A DNA stretch of 64,000 nucleotides from Girardinichthys multiradiatus (Eukaryota; Chordata; Actinopteri; Cyprinodontiformes; Goodeidae), in NCBI RefSeq assembly GCF_021462225.1, contig NC_061818.1, forward strand, positions 18,683,462-18,747,461, given 5' to 3'. Every line of letters begins with the position of its first letter. The first letter of the stretch is position 1. Both the position numbers and the translations under genes were made by a program. The notes under the pieces were generated by a model. The model was not told where the DNA came from. It saw only the letters and a program-made list of their open reading frames with translations, and made no database searches. This document shows positions 33,324-45,189 of this stretch, in pieces.

Positions 33324-34146
33324 CTTCGGACGAAAATTTAGCAGAGTAGGAAATGGAGTTTTGGTACTTTTTTATCCTGATAAGCCCATGGGCCTGAGAA
33401 AGCATTTGAAGTTTATTAATGGAAAAATGTAGGACAAATTTTACCTGTGGTCTTTACTTTTTCTTTTTTGGCATGCTAGGTATATAGGATATTGTGCTAC
33501 AAGCAAGTACTGTGAAACTGTGCCTGGGAATTGGACATTCATTACAGTGTTTTTTTACACTTCATTGTAGCATTTTTTTCTTTCTTATTTTATGGTGTGC
33601 ATTTCATTCTTATACAGCAAACAAATGCCAACTGTGTAATTTAGTTCTCTTTGAAGTGATCAAGTTTTGTGATCCTATGGACTATTTTTTATCAGTGCCA
33701 TGTGTCATCTCAAGCTTGAGGCTTGTTCGGTCCTAGATGTTCCCTGTTGTCTATTGGATTTTACATCCATTTTAGCTTCTACAAGATAGGTGATTCAGAC
33801 AGGGTGGGATCAGGGCCCTGTTTAAAGCAGATAAAAACAGTTGATGTAAATTTTGTACAATGTACTATCGTACCCTTTTCTCTTTTGCCAGCAGTTGTTA
33901 CAATGAAAGAAAGTGATGATTTGCACACATATGCTCACATGACGTAAAATCTGTCAGGTCAAATTTAACTACTAGGTTGTGTAAATTTGCTGAGGGATAA
34001 GGAGAAGAAGCAGTGATTTTGTTTGAAGCATCAAACAAGTTTTCAGTCAACATTGTTACATGGTTTATTGAGTACAGTTATCAAAAAACAAGCTCTCCAA
34101 AACAATTATTTAGTAGGTATTTTGATTTATTAGATATGATTCTTCA
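33324..34146 (+). other. elfn2 3' UTR / downstream region
   Basis: Follows the elfn2 stop (33321-33323). AT-rich with no ORF of interest. I found no canonical AATAAA before the hAT element at 34155, so the transcript may run further or use a variant signal. Confidence 0.5.
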
Positions 34147-34916
34147 GTTGATACTAGGGGGGTAACAATATATCCAGCTCATAAGGCGATCCAGGATGGT
34201 GAGTTCTAGAGAACAAGAGACAAACTATTACTAATATTTTTAATAAAACTAAGATTTTGCAAATCGCATAATGTGTTTTAAGGAAAATGTATTTGGTGCA
34301 GAGTAAATCAGTCTAAGTTTGACTAGTCCATTTTATAAATTTTGATGTTTGTTTCATTCCAAGACATGCCATATGTCAAGAAAGAACTGAAAATGCTTCC
34401 TTCTTGTGTTGTTACTAATAGAATAAAGGTTTCACTTATTGTTTCACTGTGCATTTCCACTTCACGTTTGAGAAGTCTAACAATTTTAGATTTTGAACCA
34501 GAAATGATCAAATTCAGTCCAGAGTCTCTAGAAAAAGGAAAAATTTCCCTTTAGTTTCACACTATTAGAACATTTTGAACCACATGACAACTTTATCATC
34601 TTCAGCAGCATTAGCTAACTTTTCTACCAGGTACTCAAAATGCTGCCAGGTAAATGGTGGTGGAGGTTTCTCCAGTGTTTATGTGGACAGATATTATAAG
34701 CCATTGCTTCTTTCTGCTCCTTTTCATATATGATAAATGCTGTTGTTGCATTTGATTTTTGAATGAAGGAAATACAAAAAAATAAATGGAAAAAAATGCA
34801 ATGGAAAATGTGACTGTTAGTCAGTCAGAATGGCAGGAAGCAGACTCTGTAAATAAAACAGGGTTACTCAAAAACTGCTTCTTTTCTTACTTCAAAATAA
34901 GACCCTTAAGGATATA

Positions 34917-36483
34917 CAGGTCCTTCTCAACATATTAGCATATTGTGATAAAGTTCATTATTTTCCATAATGTCGTGATGAAAATTTAACATTCATATAT
35001 TTTAGATTCATTGCACACTAACTGAAATATTTCAGGTCTTTTATTGTCTTAATACGGATGATTGTGGCATACAGCTCATGAAAACCCAAAATTCCTATCT
35101 CACAAAATTAGCATATTTCATCCGACCAATAAAAGAAAAGTGTTTTTAATACAAAAAACGTCTACCTTCAAATAATCATGTACAGTTATGCACTCAGTAC
35201 TTGGTCGGGAATCCTTTTGCAGAAATGACTGCTTCAATGCGGCGTGGCATGGAGGCAATCAGCCTGTGGCACTGCTGAGGTCTTATGGAGGCCCAGGATG
35301 CTTCGATAGCGGCCTTTAGCTCATCCAGAGTGTTGGGTCTTGAGTCTCTCAACGTTCTCTTCACAATATCCCACAGATTCTCTATGGGGTTCAGGTCAGG
35401 AGAGTTGGCAGGCCAATTGAGCACAGTGATACCATGGTCAGTAAACCATTTACCAGTGGTTTTGGCACTGTGAGCAGGTGCCAGGTCGTGCTGAAAAATG
35501 AAATCTTCATCTCCATAAAGCTTTTCAGCAGATGGAAGCATGAAGTGCTCCAAAATCTCCTGATAGCTAGCTGCATTGACCCTGCCCTTGATAAAACACA
35601 GTGGACCAACACCAGCAGCTGACACGGCACCCCAGACCATCACTGACTGTGGGTACTTGACACTGGACTTCTGGCATTTTAGCATTTCCTTCTCCCCAGT
35701 CTTCCTCCAGACTCTGGCACCTTGATTTCCGAATGACATGCAGAATTTGCTTTCATTCGAAAAAAGTACTTTGGACCACTGAGCAACAGTCCAGTGCTGC
35801 TTCTCTGTAGCCCAGGTCTGGGGAATGCGGCACCTGTAGTCCATTTCCTGCACACGCCTGTGCACGGTGGCTCTGGATGTTTCTACTCCAGACTCAGTCC
35901 ACTGCTTCCGCAGGTCCCCCAAGGTCTGGAATCGGCCCTTCTCCACAATCTTCCTCAGGGTCCGGTCACCTCTTCTCGTTGTGCAGCGTTTTCTGCCACA
36001 CTTTTTCCTTCCCACAGACTTCCCACTGAGGTGCCTTGATACAGCACTCTGGGAACAGCCTATTCGTTCTGAAATTTCTTTCTGTGTCTTACCCTCTTGC
36101 TTGAGGGTGTCAATAGTGGCCTTCTGGACATCAGTCAGGTCGGCAGTCTTACCCATGATTGGGGTTTTGAGTGATGAACCAGGCTGGGAGTTTTAAAGGC
36201 CTCAGGAATCTTTTGCAGGTGTTTAGAGTTAACTCGTTGATTCAGATGATTAGGTTCATAGCTCGTTTAGAGACCCTTTTAATGATATGCTAATTTTGTG
36301 AGATAGGAATTTGGGTTTTCATGAGCTGTATGCCAAAATCATCCGTATTAAGACAATAAAAGACCTGAAATATTTCAGTTAGTGTGCAATGAATCTAAAA
36401 TATATGAATGTTAAATTTTCATCATGACATTATGGAAAATAATGAACTTTATCACAATATGCTAATATTTTGAGAAGGACCTG
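34917..36483 (-). mobile_element. Tc1/mariner element, copy 3 of 4 (family C)
   Basis: 1567 bases, flanked by TA at 34915-34916 and 36484-36485, nested in the hAT element. Both terminal repeats (CAGGTCCTTCTCAACATATT and its partner) are present. It is 42 bases shorter in the coding part than the other copies. Confidence 0.94.
35194..36156 (-). pseudogene. Tc1 transposase, open but catalytically broken (copy 3)
   Basis: The frame is open for 320 residues, yet two changes should disable it. First, 14 residues (VKPLLNQKQRQKRL in the sister copies) are missing in frame after CRIPQ, in the linker between the DNA-binding and catalytic halves. Second, the first catalytic Asp is Asn: LFSNESKF instead of LFSDESKF, a single G-to-A change in the codon. 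The other two acidic residues are present (FQHDLAP and NPIENLW). It could in principle still bind terminal repeats and interfere with active copies; that is inference only. Confidence 0.9.
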
Positions 36484-36674
36484 TATAACATATGTGTCAT
36501 ACTTAAACCAGATACCTTCATATCCAGGGGTATAGCAACAGCTTAGACTTACTTCACCAGAAGAAGTCAAAACCTGGAAGCAACTGGATTCAGCTTTGTG
36601 AAATAGACCTTGAAGCATGTTTATGTCCTGAGATCTTGTGCCACGGACTTCTTTGTTACACCCCTAGTTGATAC

Positions 36675-39600
36675 CTACCTGAGGTTGTTTAACACTAAAT
36701 CTGGGGTTATACATTAATTTATAGAGGATTTACATGATATATTACCTCCCCTAAATTCAGTTGTATTATACAGTACACTGACCTAAAAGACTAAAAACAT
36801 GTGAGAGTGAAAGAAATGCAATCAAAAGATTTTAAACAATATTTGTGAGTATAAAAAAAATGAATGTTTTATTTTATAAACTTGCTATGTGGAGATCCTT
36901 GTTTAATATGAGCATGACAGTACATTCCAAATTCTTTCTCAAACATTAAAACTGAATGGGGCACATTTGGGAAGGGTGCTCATGGTTACTGCCAATGTGT
37001 CTACTCTGTTTTGGAAACAATTTCTATTGTTGTCTATAAATGAAAACCTAATTAACCAACTTGTGACAGGCATGCCATGCACTTTAAGCCCCATGTTTGT
37101 GTATGTGTAGCTGTGTGGTACACAGTGGTCATTGTAAGCAAGTGTCGGCATGCCTCGTCAGATAATATTTTATATGCCCAGACAGACTTAAATTAATACG
37201 TTTTATTTTTTTCCCCTGTGGCTGGTTGTCTGAGACTGAACAACAATAGATTAATAATGGCATGTACAAATGTACAGATGTCAAAAAAGTTCATGGTATT
37301 TGTTATCACCTTGGATATTGCAATGTTGTGATGATCTGCAAGCATACCTTGCTTTCTTGGTAACACAGCCATCAACGTATCTGAAGACCTTTCCCACATT
37401 TTCTGTTGAATTAACACTTGTCATAATCTGCAGTTTGTGTTACTGCCCGCTACCTAGTTCTCCAACCATGAAGGACATACTGCCCTAAAAATGTGAAAAT
37501 TTTACTAGCTGCCATCGTTTGAGCAGTCTTCTAGGGTTCTCTTTTACCGACTTCCCACCTTACCTGCTTCCTCAAGTCCAGTGGGAGGATAGTATGAGGG
37601 GAAGGAATGATCTGTTTTGCAGGCAGACATCAGAAGTATTTTCTAGATTGTATTTTATTTTGCATTTTGCAGTTGACCTTTAGCATTATATTTATTCTAG
37701 TGAATAAATGTAAGGTGAACAAGATATGCAAAGATGTGTCAATGTATCTCAATGCTCATCTATGTATCTTGTCACTCTCTTTTATTTTTGTGAAACAGTG
37801 ATTACTTTATACTTTTTTACCAATTTTAATATCTCGAGGTGGTAAGAAGTCGCATTGTTTTTTAATTCTGTGTTCAAATGTGAGTTGGATCTACCGAAAC
37901 AAAAATAAGGTTGTAACAGTGGCTTTCTGGCATTCACCACAGCTCTAGTATAGACTGTCATTTAACAACCATTGCAATATTTCAGCTTTTGTTGCTTTCT
38001 AATCATCTCAAGGAACAAACTTTTTCAAGGAACACAAAACACTTTCATCAAATCCCAGGATAATTACTCGCTTTTTTGTTGCTGGTATATCTGGAGCGTT
38101 TAATCAAACAGAGGGAACTCGGTGCATTCACTCACTGCATTCTCAACTGCCATAACAAGTTTACAGAAATGGACATTCAGGATTATAATGATGGCTTCAT
38201 GTCAGCAGCTATTCATGTTTATTTGACAAAATATTAAAAAAAAAAACAAAGTGACATTAAATGCTGCTTGTTACTATTTTCATGAATAACAATTAAATTC
38301 ATACATTTATATTTTATTAACATATGCATATATATATATAAGAGATCAATGTGTTTTCAGGAAATAGACTTTCAGGTGTGATATGTTTCAACTACCTTTC
38401 TGCTCAGACTATTCAAGCCTTTGCTTAAACAGACAGTGAAGCATTACAAGTCCAATTTCAATGTTGGGATAAGAGTTTTTTTAGTAAATGAGATGATATT
38501 TCATTATTGCCTTTAAAGTCTGCAAGATATATTAAAACAGAAGTACAGTCAACATTTCAAGGTTCTGCTAATCCAGAAAATCAGCACAGTCACTATGTCT
38601 CATTACATCTCTTCTAGTAATTGTTTAACCTTCCCTTTGTCGTATTCTGAAATTCTGTATATGATTACAGCTCAAGGAGGATTTAGCTACATAAACTGTA
38701 TTTCTGCAAACATATGTCCTACTATCACCAGTTTAGTTTATAAGCATTGATTTAGAATGAAACCATTACTGTCCACATATGTTAAATTAGGCTAGCTACC
38801 ACTTCACTCCTTCTGACCACACTCCTGTTTAACCCCCCAGCGCATCACCACGTTTGCCGCTGCCCACTTTGGTGGCATTTTTCAACATTTGCTTGGGGCA
38901 CTTTTACATCAGGTTTAGTTACATTTTAAACTCCAGTAGGTAAAATCAAGATAAACAGCTGGAATAAAAGAAGCAAGTGAGCTCCTCTTGTTTGTGTGAC
39001 ATACAAACTTTTTTATTAAACAAAAATCTTTGTCTGTTTACTGTTGTTTTAATTTATAAGATTGATCAAAAGTAAACATGGTGCTCAGAACACCACCAGC
39101 TCTTCACCAAAATGATTCTTTAAACTTATCCAACGAGAATTTGGAGCAAAGATATCAGCAGTTTTTCAGTGCTAGAGTAGAGAGCACTGGCAACAGTTTA
39201 GCACTGGATCTGGTGTGGTAGAACAAAAACCCTAACTAGTCCTTTGTTTATTCGTCCTCTGCTTGTAAAACACGAATTGGGGTGTTATAATGAAATGCTT
39301 AGTTAATTTTCGGTGGAGATTTCTAGAATGGCATCTAAAATTGTAATTTTCGAATTTCATTGTTCACACAGATGTTTGCAGATGGCAGATTTTAATCTCT
39401 CAATCTAAAATGTGAGTCATAGCGTCAGCAGAGAGGCTGTGTTGTCCCACATAGCCAGCAACAAAATGAAAGAAAAATCTCAGCCCACATTCTCTATGAA
39501 CCCCCGGAGGGTGTCTTGCTCAGAGATGGATGGTCCTTTTGTAACGCCATCCCTCTGGTTTGTCTCAGAGCCGCAAGACTGCGAGACGTGAAAAAGTAAT

Positions 39601-40185
39601 CTACTGCACTATTAATGTTTAATCATTTTGTTAGAGACTGGCTTGGGTGGTGATCGAAAAAACAAACAGACTTTTTACAGTTTGAAACGTTTTACTGTAA
39701 TCTGCTGATGAAGTGTTATATTAGTCAAGCCAAAATTAAAGTGTGGTAAATGTTTTAATTAGACACTCTACATTTTTACCCAGAGTGACTGATGCATGAA
39801 ACATTTTCAAACTGAACCATCCTCATTTCAGGTCAATAAGAGTGTGTGTCTACACATTTAAAGGCATGTTACAGTATATTGCAAAAATGTTTACGTTTAT
39901 CCTTTTTTACCTTCCCCCTTACACACAAAAAATGCACAGAGCAAGAGCAGATGATGGAAATGCAATATACAAATGTGAGTCAGAATAAGTCACACACTGA
40001 CTAAACCAAAATGACTCTTTTCCTGTAAGGCAGGTAATGTGTAGATCTTCAGAGAAAAGGGCCTTGAGTTAGACTTTGTTTAAATGCAGGCAGACATCCG
40101 TAATACAAAATGTGAAGGGGTAGCTAAACTAAAACTAAAGCTGTTCTGTTAATAATGTCTGTGAATCCTGTGTAAGATTATTTAG
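36675..40185. other. No gene seen
   Basis: About 3.5 kb of AT-rich sequence downstream of elfn2. An (AT)n stretch lies at about 38325-38340. No exon, RNA gene or named repeat is recognised. Conserved non-coding elements could be present but cannot be judged without comparison. Confidence 0.45.
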
Positions 40186-40189
40186 CATT

Positions 40190-40740
40190 GTGACATGGTG
40201 CATTCTCCTGCTAGCAGTAGCCTTCAGTGTATGGTTACACTGTGGCTATAAAGGGATGGACAATGTCAGCAGCAATATTCATGAAGGCTGTGGCGAATAA
40301 ATAATGATCAATTGGTGCTGGCCCAAAGTGATTCAAGAGAATTTGCTCCACATGACAGCACCACCTTCACCATCTTGAACAACTGTGACAACCAGGGATG
40401 GTTTCATTCTTTCATATTCCCTACACCAACTTCCAAACATATAATCTGAATGTGTGAATCGAGTCATCAAACCAGGCAGCATTTTCCAAACTTTTATTGT
40501 CCAATTTTGATGAAGCTGTGGAAATTTGTAAACTCACTTTCCCAGTCTTATATGAAAGTAGTGACACCCAATGTGGTCGACTGCTGTTATAACCCATCTT
40601 TTCAGATGGGCAGTCAGAGAAGAGAATACCATGTTTTTAACAAATAATTATTTGAGCTTCCGTTGCCTTTCTGTCATCTTGACCCACTATGCCTATTCCC
40701 CTCTGACGATTGACATCAACAAGGGATTTTCAAAAACTCA
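40190..40740 (-). pseudogene. Tc1/mariner transposase fossil (family E)
   Basis: Read on the minus strand, the DNA follows a common fish Tc1 lineage from VNRQRGIGIVGQDDRKATEA-like sequence (near 40725-40655) to a QNWTIKVWKMLPGLMTRFT-like piece (near 40510-40450), and then towards the second-Asp region near 40215-40190. Many indels and stops are present. Neither terminal repeat remains. Confidence 0.65.
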
Positions 40741-40904
40741 ACTGCATGTGAAAATTTTTGTAAACAAATGAATGGATGAATCTAATAAAATATCCAGTGT
40801 GTACACTGATCTACGACAGAAAAAATGTGCTGGCATACAATGTCAAGTTTTTATTTATCAGTAATTTTTGTTTTTCACCACTGGCAACATATGCCTTGTA
40901 ATTA

Positions 40905-41045
40905 TAGATTACAGTCTGCGAAGGACTGGGGACCTGTTCAAGGTGTACCCGCCTCTCACCGGGTGCCTATTGACCGCTGTCAATAGGCACCAGCTCCCCC
41001 GTGACACTGTACGGAAGCAGCGGGTATAGAAAATGGATGTATGGA
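40905..41045 (+). repeat. SINE 3' fragment with internal perfect hairpin
   Basis: Matches the 3' part of the SINE at 18044-18401 (GACTGGGGACCTGTTCAAGG, then AGGCACCAGCTCCCCCGTGA). Inside it GGTGCCTATTGAC (40962-40974) and GTCAATAGGCACC (40979-40991) form a perfect 13-bp stem with a 4-base loop that the reference copy does not have. Confidence 0.75.
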
Positions 41046-41049
41046 TGTT

Positions 41050-43500
41050 TTACATGGTGGACATTGATTGCAATTGCAATGATTAAAGCCATGTCCTAAG
41101 CAACACCTGAAACAAAAACGTACTGAACATACATAGTACAATAAGTATTTCCCTAAATGGTTGTCACAACAAAATTGTTAAAAGAGGTACATTAACAGTC
41201 CCAAATGTTCTGAAGCAATGGAAGTTTTAAACTGCTGCTCTTCTACCTTCCCATAACAGGTAGCTCAGCTGCAGGTCTTACATTAGCTTGTACAGCTTGC
41301 ACAGAAAAGAGATTTGTTTTCAGTTGTTTGTTTTATTTATATCCTCTTTAACAGTGCTCCCACTAACATACATATGGTATTTCTATATTTTAAAAACTGC
41401 TATGTTGATTGCTCCAGTTAGGTTAATCTCGCAATAAATTGCTATGCCCTTTAAGAACCAAAATCAGGGATAGCAGCCCCGACATCACCCCACATCAAAT
41501 TAATTTTAGCATTTTAATATGAACCAAGCATGACCAAAAATACCAGAACAACTCAAACAAAAATATTAAACCTATTTTATCACTTGAACCCAATTTAATA
41601 TTAAGACCCAATTTATTGCCTACCCTAACATTGTGATCTGAATGTATTAGCTTCATTGTGTTAGCTGCAAATATTGACATTTCTGAGCAGAAGAGTATTT
41701 GAAAATCTTTAAAGTGACCTATAAGTTGGGCTATGGTTTGCCACCTCATTGGACCCAATTTCCAAAGGACTTAATCTGGGGCAAATCTGTGAATTTTGTA
41801 TACAAGATAAAAAATAAGGTTAAAAAGGCTTCTATGGATGTTTTATATTCAGCTGGAATTTCTTGATATGTCTGTGTGCTCGGTTTTTAGTTGAATGTTT
41901 GTTTTGGTTTAATTTCTTTTGGAAACTGGGAGACAAATAAAGGGACTGACTTTAAGTAATTCCAATGATATATGTCATAAAGGTTAAGAACAGAGAAAGC
42001 TTAACTTAGTGTAATACATAAAAGAAAAAGCTGTTATATTTGCATGATTCCTGTATTTTTTGAGAGACAAAAATGTAATATTGTGTACAATGAGTGAACA
42101 CACACTGAAAACAAAGCTCTGAGGCTAAGATAGTTTTGTCAAGTACCTTTCATTGAAAATCAAGGGTTTAATTGTTTTCTTTCTCTGTCATTGTGATGTT
42201 TTATATGTACATTCTTGCCAACTGGTTTTCATAAGGTGATTGTATAAGATATTGGTGATGCAGATACACTACTCTTTTATTGCCACAGGCTAAAGTTTAC
42301 ACTGCACAGCAGAGAGCATATTCACTACTGGTGATTGCTTTCATCCATCTCCATACTAGTTTACGCAGATTAGTCTCTCCCAGCAGATAGCAGCAGCTGG
42401 CTTTTAGGTTTGAGACCATGTCACAGCAGCACAATTTTCTCTTAATTCAGCCATTTTCTTGTGATTAAAAACATATTACAGCTTTAGAAAGTTGTGGTGA
42501 AGTGATGTGAGCTCACACACAGCAGATAGTGTAATGGTGTGAACCTAATCTTAATACATCAGTTTGAAGTCCCTAGTAAATTAATGCAGCATCAGCAGCT
42601 CCTCCCTGAGCTGCAGCCCTCTTGCTGTTAGCTAAATGACTGATTTTCGTTCAACCTCCTCTGGTCTAACAACCTGCTAGTTCGCTATTCAGTTAGCTAT
42701 AGAATTCACCTTATGTTCTCCCAATTGTAAACCACCCCTTTATCATACGCCTTTTTATGATACAGCATGTGAATCAAATTCATTGAGTACAAAAAATAGG
42801 TAGAGAGCAAAACCGAATGCTTCGTAATTGAGTTAAAGTGAAGAATACAGAAGGTAAAATATGAGCTAGTACATTCCACAGCATAGAGAAAAGAGAGCAC
42901 TTTTAGATGGGAGGAGAAAATGTTTCTGTATATGAGCCATGTTTACTTTTATAAAAGATGATATCTGGGCCCGAGTCATTGCAAAACTGAAGAACTCCCT
43001 TTCATCAAATAATAAGAATATATCAAATAGTGAGAAAGAGTATTGTCTGCACTCAGATTCCATCTACTTTGGTCTTTTTATGTCACACTTAAATGTTTCA
43101 GAACTTCAATTTTAATAAAAGTAAACCTGAGTGTGCAGTTTTCTAATTATTATTTCATATATTAAGGAAAAAGCTATTCAAACCCCTTTGGACCCATGAG
43201 AAAAAGTAATTTCCCATTGTTCAATAATAAATTAATTGTGGTTAAACACGTTTTTTTTTGGAAGATGAACATGAATAGAAAACATGATGTAGGTTAAAAG
43301 GTCTAAAAAAAAACAATTCAAGAACAGATGAAAAATACAGTCAGTGACATATATTAGTCTGGAAAGTGTTAAAACATTGCTTATACTTACAATGTTTTGG
43401 GACTTTAGTGAATCACAGTAACAGTCACTACCCTGAATCAGAGAAAACATGCAAAAGTGATGAATCTTTTAGAGAGTGGTGGACCAAACATAATTACTCC
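41050..43500. other. No gene seen
   Basis: AT-rich sequence without recognisable exons or named repeats. Confidence 0.45.
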
Positions 43501-43540
43501 ATTATTATTTTCTGATTTTTGTTATGATATGTTTTACATA

Positions 43541-45149
43541 CAGGTCCTTCTCAAAATATTAGCATATTGTGATAAAGTTCATTATTTTCCATAATGTCAT
43601 GATGAAAATTTAACAGTCATATATTTTAGATTCATTGCACACTAACTGAAATATTTCAGGTTTTTATTGTCTTAATACAGATGATTTTGGCATACAGCTC
43701 ATGAAAACCCAAAATTCCTATCTCACAAAATTAGCATATTTCATCCGACCAATAAAAGAAAAGTGTTTTTAATACAAAAAACGTCAACCTTCAAATAATC
43801 ATGTACAGTTATGCACTCAATACTTGGTCGGGAATCCTTTTGCAGAAATGACTGCTTCAATGCGGCGTGGCATGGAGGCAATCAGCCTGTGGCACTGCTG
43901 AGGTCTTATGGAGGCCCAGGATGCTTCGATAGCGGCCTTTAGCTCATCCAGAGTGTTGGGTCTTGAGTCTCTCAATGTTCTCTTCACAATATCCCACAGA
44001 TTCTCTATGGGGTTCAGGTCAGGAGAGTTGGCAGGCCAATTGAGCACAGTGATACCATGGTCAGTAAACCATTTACCGGTGGTTTTGGCACTGTGAGCAG
44101 GTGCCAGGTCGTGCTAAAAAATGAAATCTTCATCTCCATAAAGCTTTTCAGCAGATGGAAGCATGAAGTGCTCCAAAATCTCCTGATAGCTAGCTGCATT
44201 GACCCTGCCCTTGATAAAACACAGTGGACCAACACCAGCAGCTGACACGGCACCCCAGACCATCACTGACTGTGGGTACTTGACACTGGACTTCTGGCAT
44301 TTTGGCATTTCCTTCTCCCCAGTCTTCCTCCAGACTCTGGCACCTTGATTTCCGAATGACATGCAGAATTTGCTTTCATCCGAAAAAAGTACTTTGGACC
44401 ACTGAGCAACAGTCCAGTGCTGCTTCTCTGTAGCCCAGGTCAGGCGCTTCTGCCGCTGTTTCTGGTTCAAAAGTGGCTTGACCTGGGGAATGTGGCACCT
44501 GTAGCCCATTTCCTGCACACGCCTGTGCACGGTGGCTCTGGATGTTTCTACTCCAGACTCAGTCCACTGCTTCCGCAGGTCCCCCAAGGTCTGAAATCAG
44601 CCCTTCTCCACAATCTTCCTCAGGGTCCGGTCACCTCTTCTCGTTGTGCAGCGTTTTCTGCCACACTTTTTCCTTCCCACAGACTTCCCACTGAGGTGCC
44701 TTGATACAGCACTCTGGGAACAGCCTATTCGTTCAGAAATTTCTTTCTGTGTCTTACCCTCTTGCTTGAGGGTGTCAATAGTGGCCTTCTGGACAGCAGT
44801 CAGGTCGGCAGTCTTACCCATGATTGGGGTTTTGAGTGATGAACCAGGCTGGGAGTTTTAAAGGCCTCAGGAATCTTTTGCAGGTGTTTAGAGTTAACTC
44901 GTTGATTCAGATGATTAGGTTCATAGCTCGTTTAGAGACCCTTTTAATGATATGCTAATTTTGTGAGATAGGAATTTAGGGTTTTCATGAGCTGTATGCC
45001 AAAATCATCCGTATTAAGACAATAAAAGACCTGAAATATTTCAGTTAGTGTGCAATGAATCTAAAATATATGAATGTTAAATTTTCATCATGACATTATG
45101 GAAAATAATGAACTTTATCACAATATGCTAATATTTTGAGAAGGACCTG
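43541..45149 (-). mobile_element. Tc1/mariner element, copy 4 of 4 (family C)
   Basis: 1609 bases between TA at 43539-43540 and 45150-45151, with both long terminal repeats (CAGGTCCTTCTCAAAATATT at the left). Length equals the intact copies; decay is limited to point changes. Confidence 0.94.
43817..44821 (-). pseudogene. Tc1 transposase with two nonsense codons (copy 4)
   Basis: The frame follows the 334-residue family protein from MGKTADLTAVQK at 44821 to FPTKY at 43820. It is interrupted twice. EKGRFQ reads EKG*FQ at about 44594-44596 (CGA to TGA, a CpG-type change). FIFQHD reads FIF*HD at about 44114-44116 (CAG to TAG). The catalytic residues D148 (LFSDESKF) and E273 (NPIENLW) are intact, as is the D just after the second stop. 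Both lesions are single transitions, so this copy died recently. Confidence 0.9.
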
Positions 45150-45189
45150 TATGTAAAACATATCATAACAAAAATCAGAAAATAATAAT

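Larger units (their letters stand above)
34155..36666. mobile_element. hAT-type non-autonomous element, split by Tc1 copy 3
   Basis: The termini TAGGGGGGTAACAA (34155-34168) and TTGTTACACCCCTA (36653-36666) are inverted repeats with one mismatch. They are flanked by an exact 8-base duplication GTTGATAC (34147-34154 and 36667-36674), the hAT hallmark. Removing Tc1 copy 3 leaves roughly 940 bases. No transposase remnant was recognised in either half, so it is probably a non-autonomous derivative. The Tc1 insertion is younger than the hAT insertion. Confidence 0.85.
43501..45189. repeat. Perfect 78-bp palindrome split by Tc1 copy 4
   Basis: The 40 bases 43501-43540 (ending TGTTTTACATA) are the exact reverse complement of 45150-45189 (starting TATGTAAAACA). 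Before insertion the site read as 38 bases, TA, 38 bases: a perfect palindrome whose centre is the TA used by the transposon. Beyond the arms a weaker match (TAATTAC / GTAATTA) continues. Confidence 0.9.
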
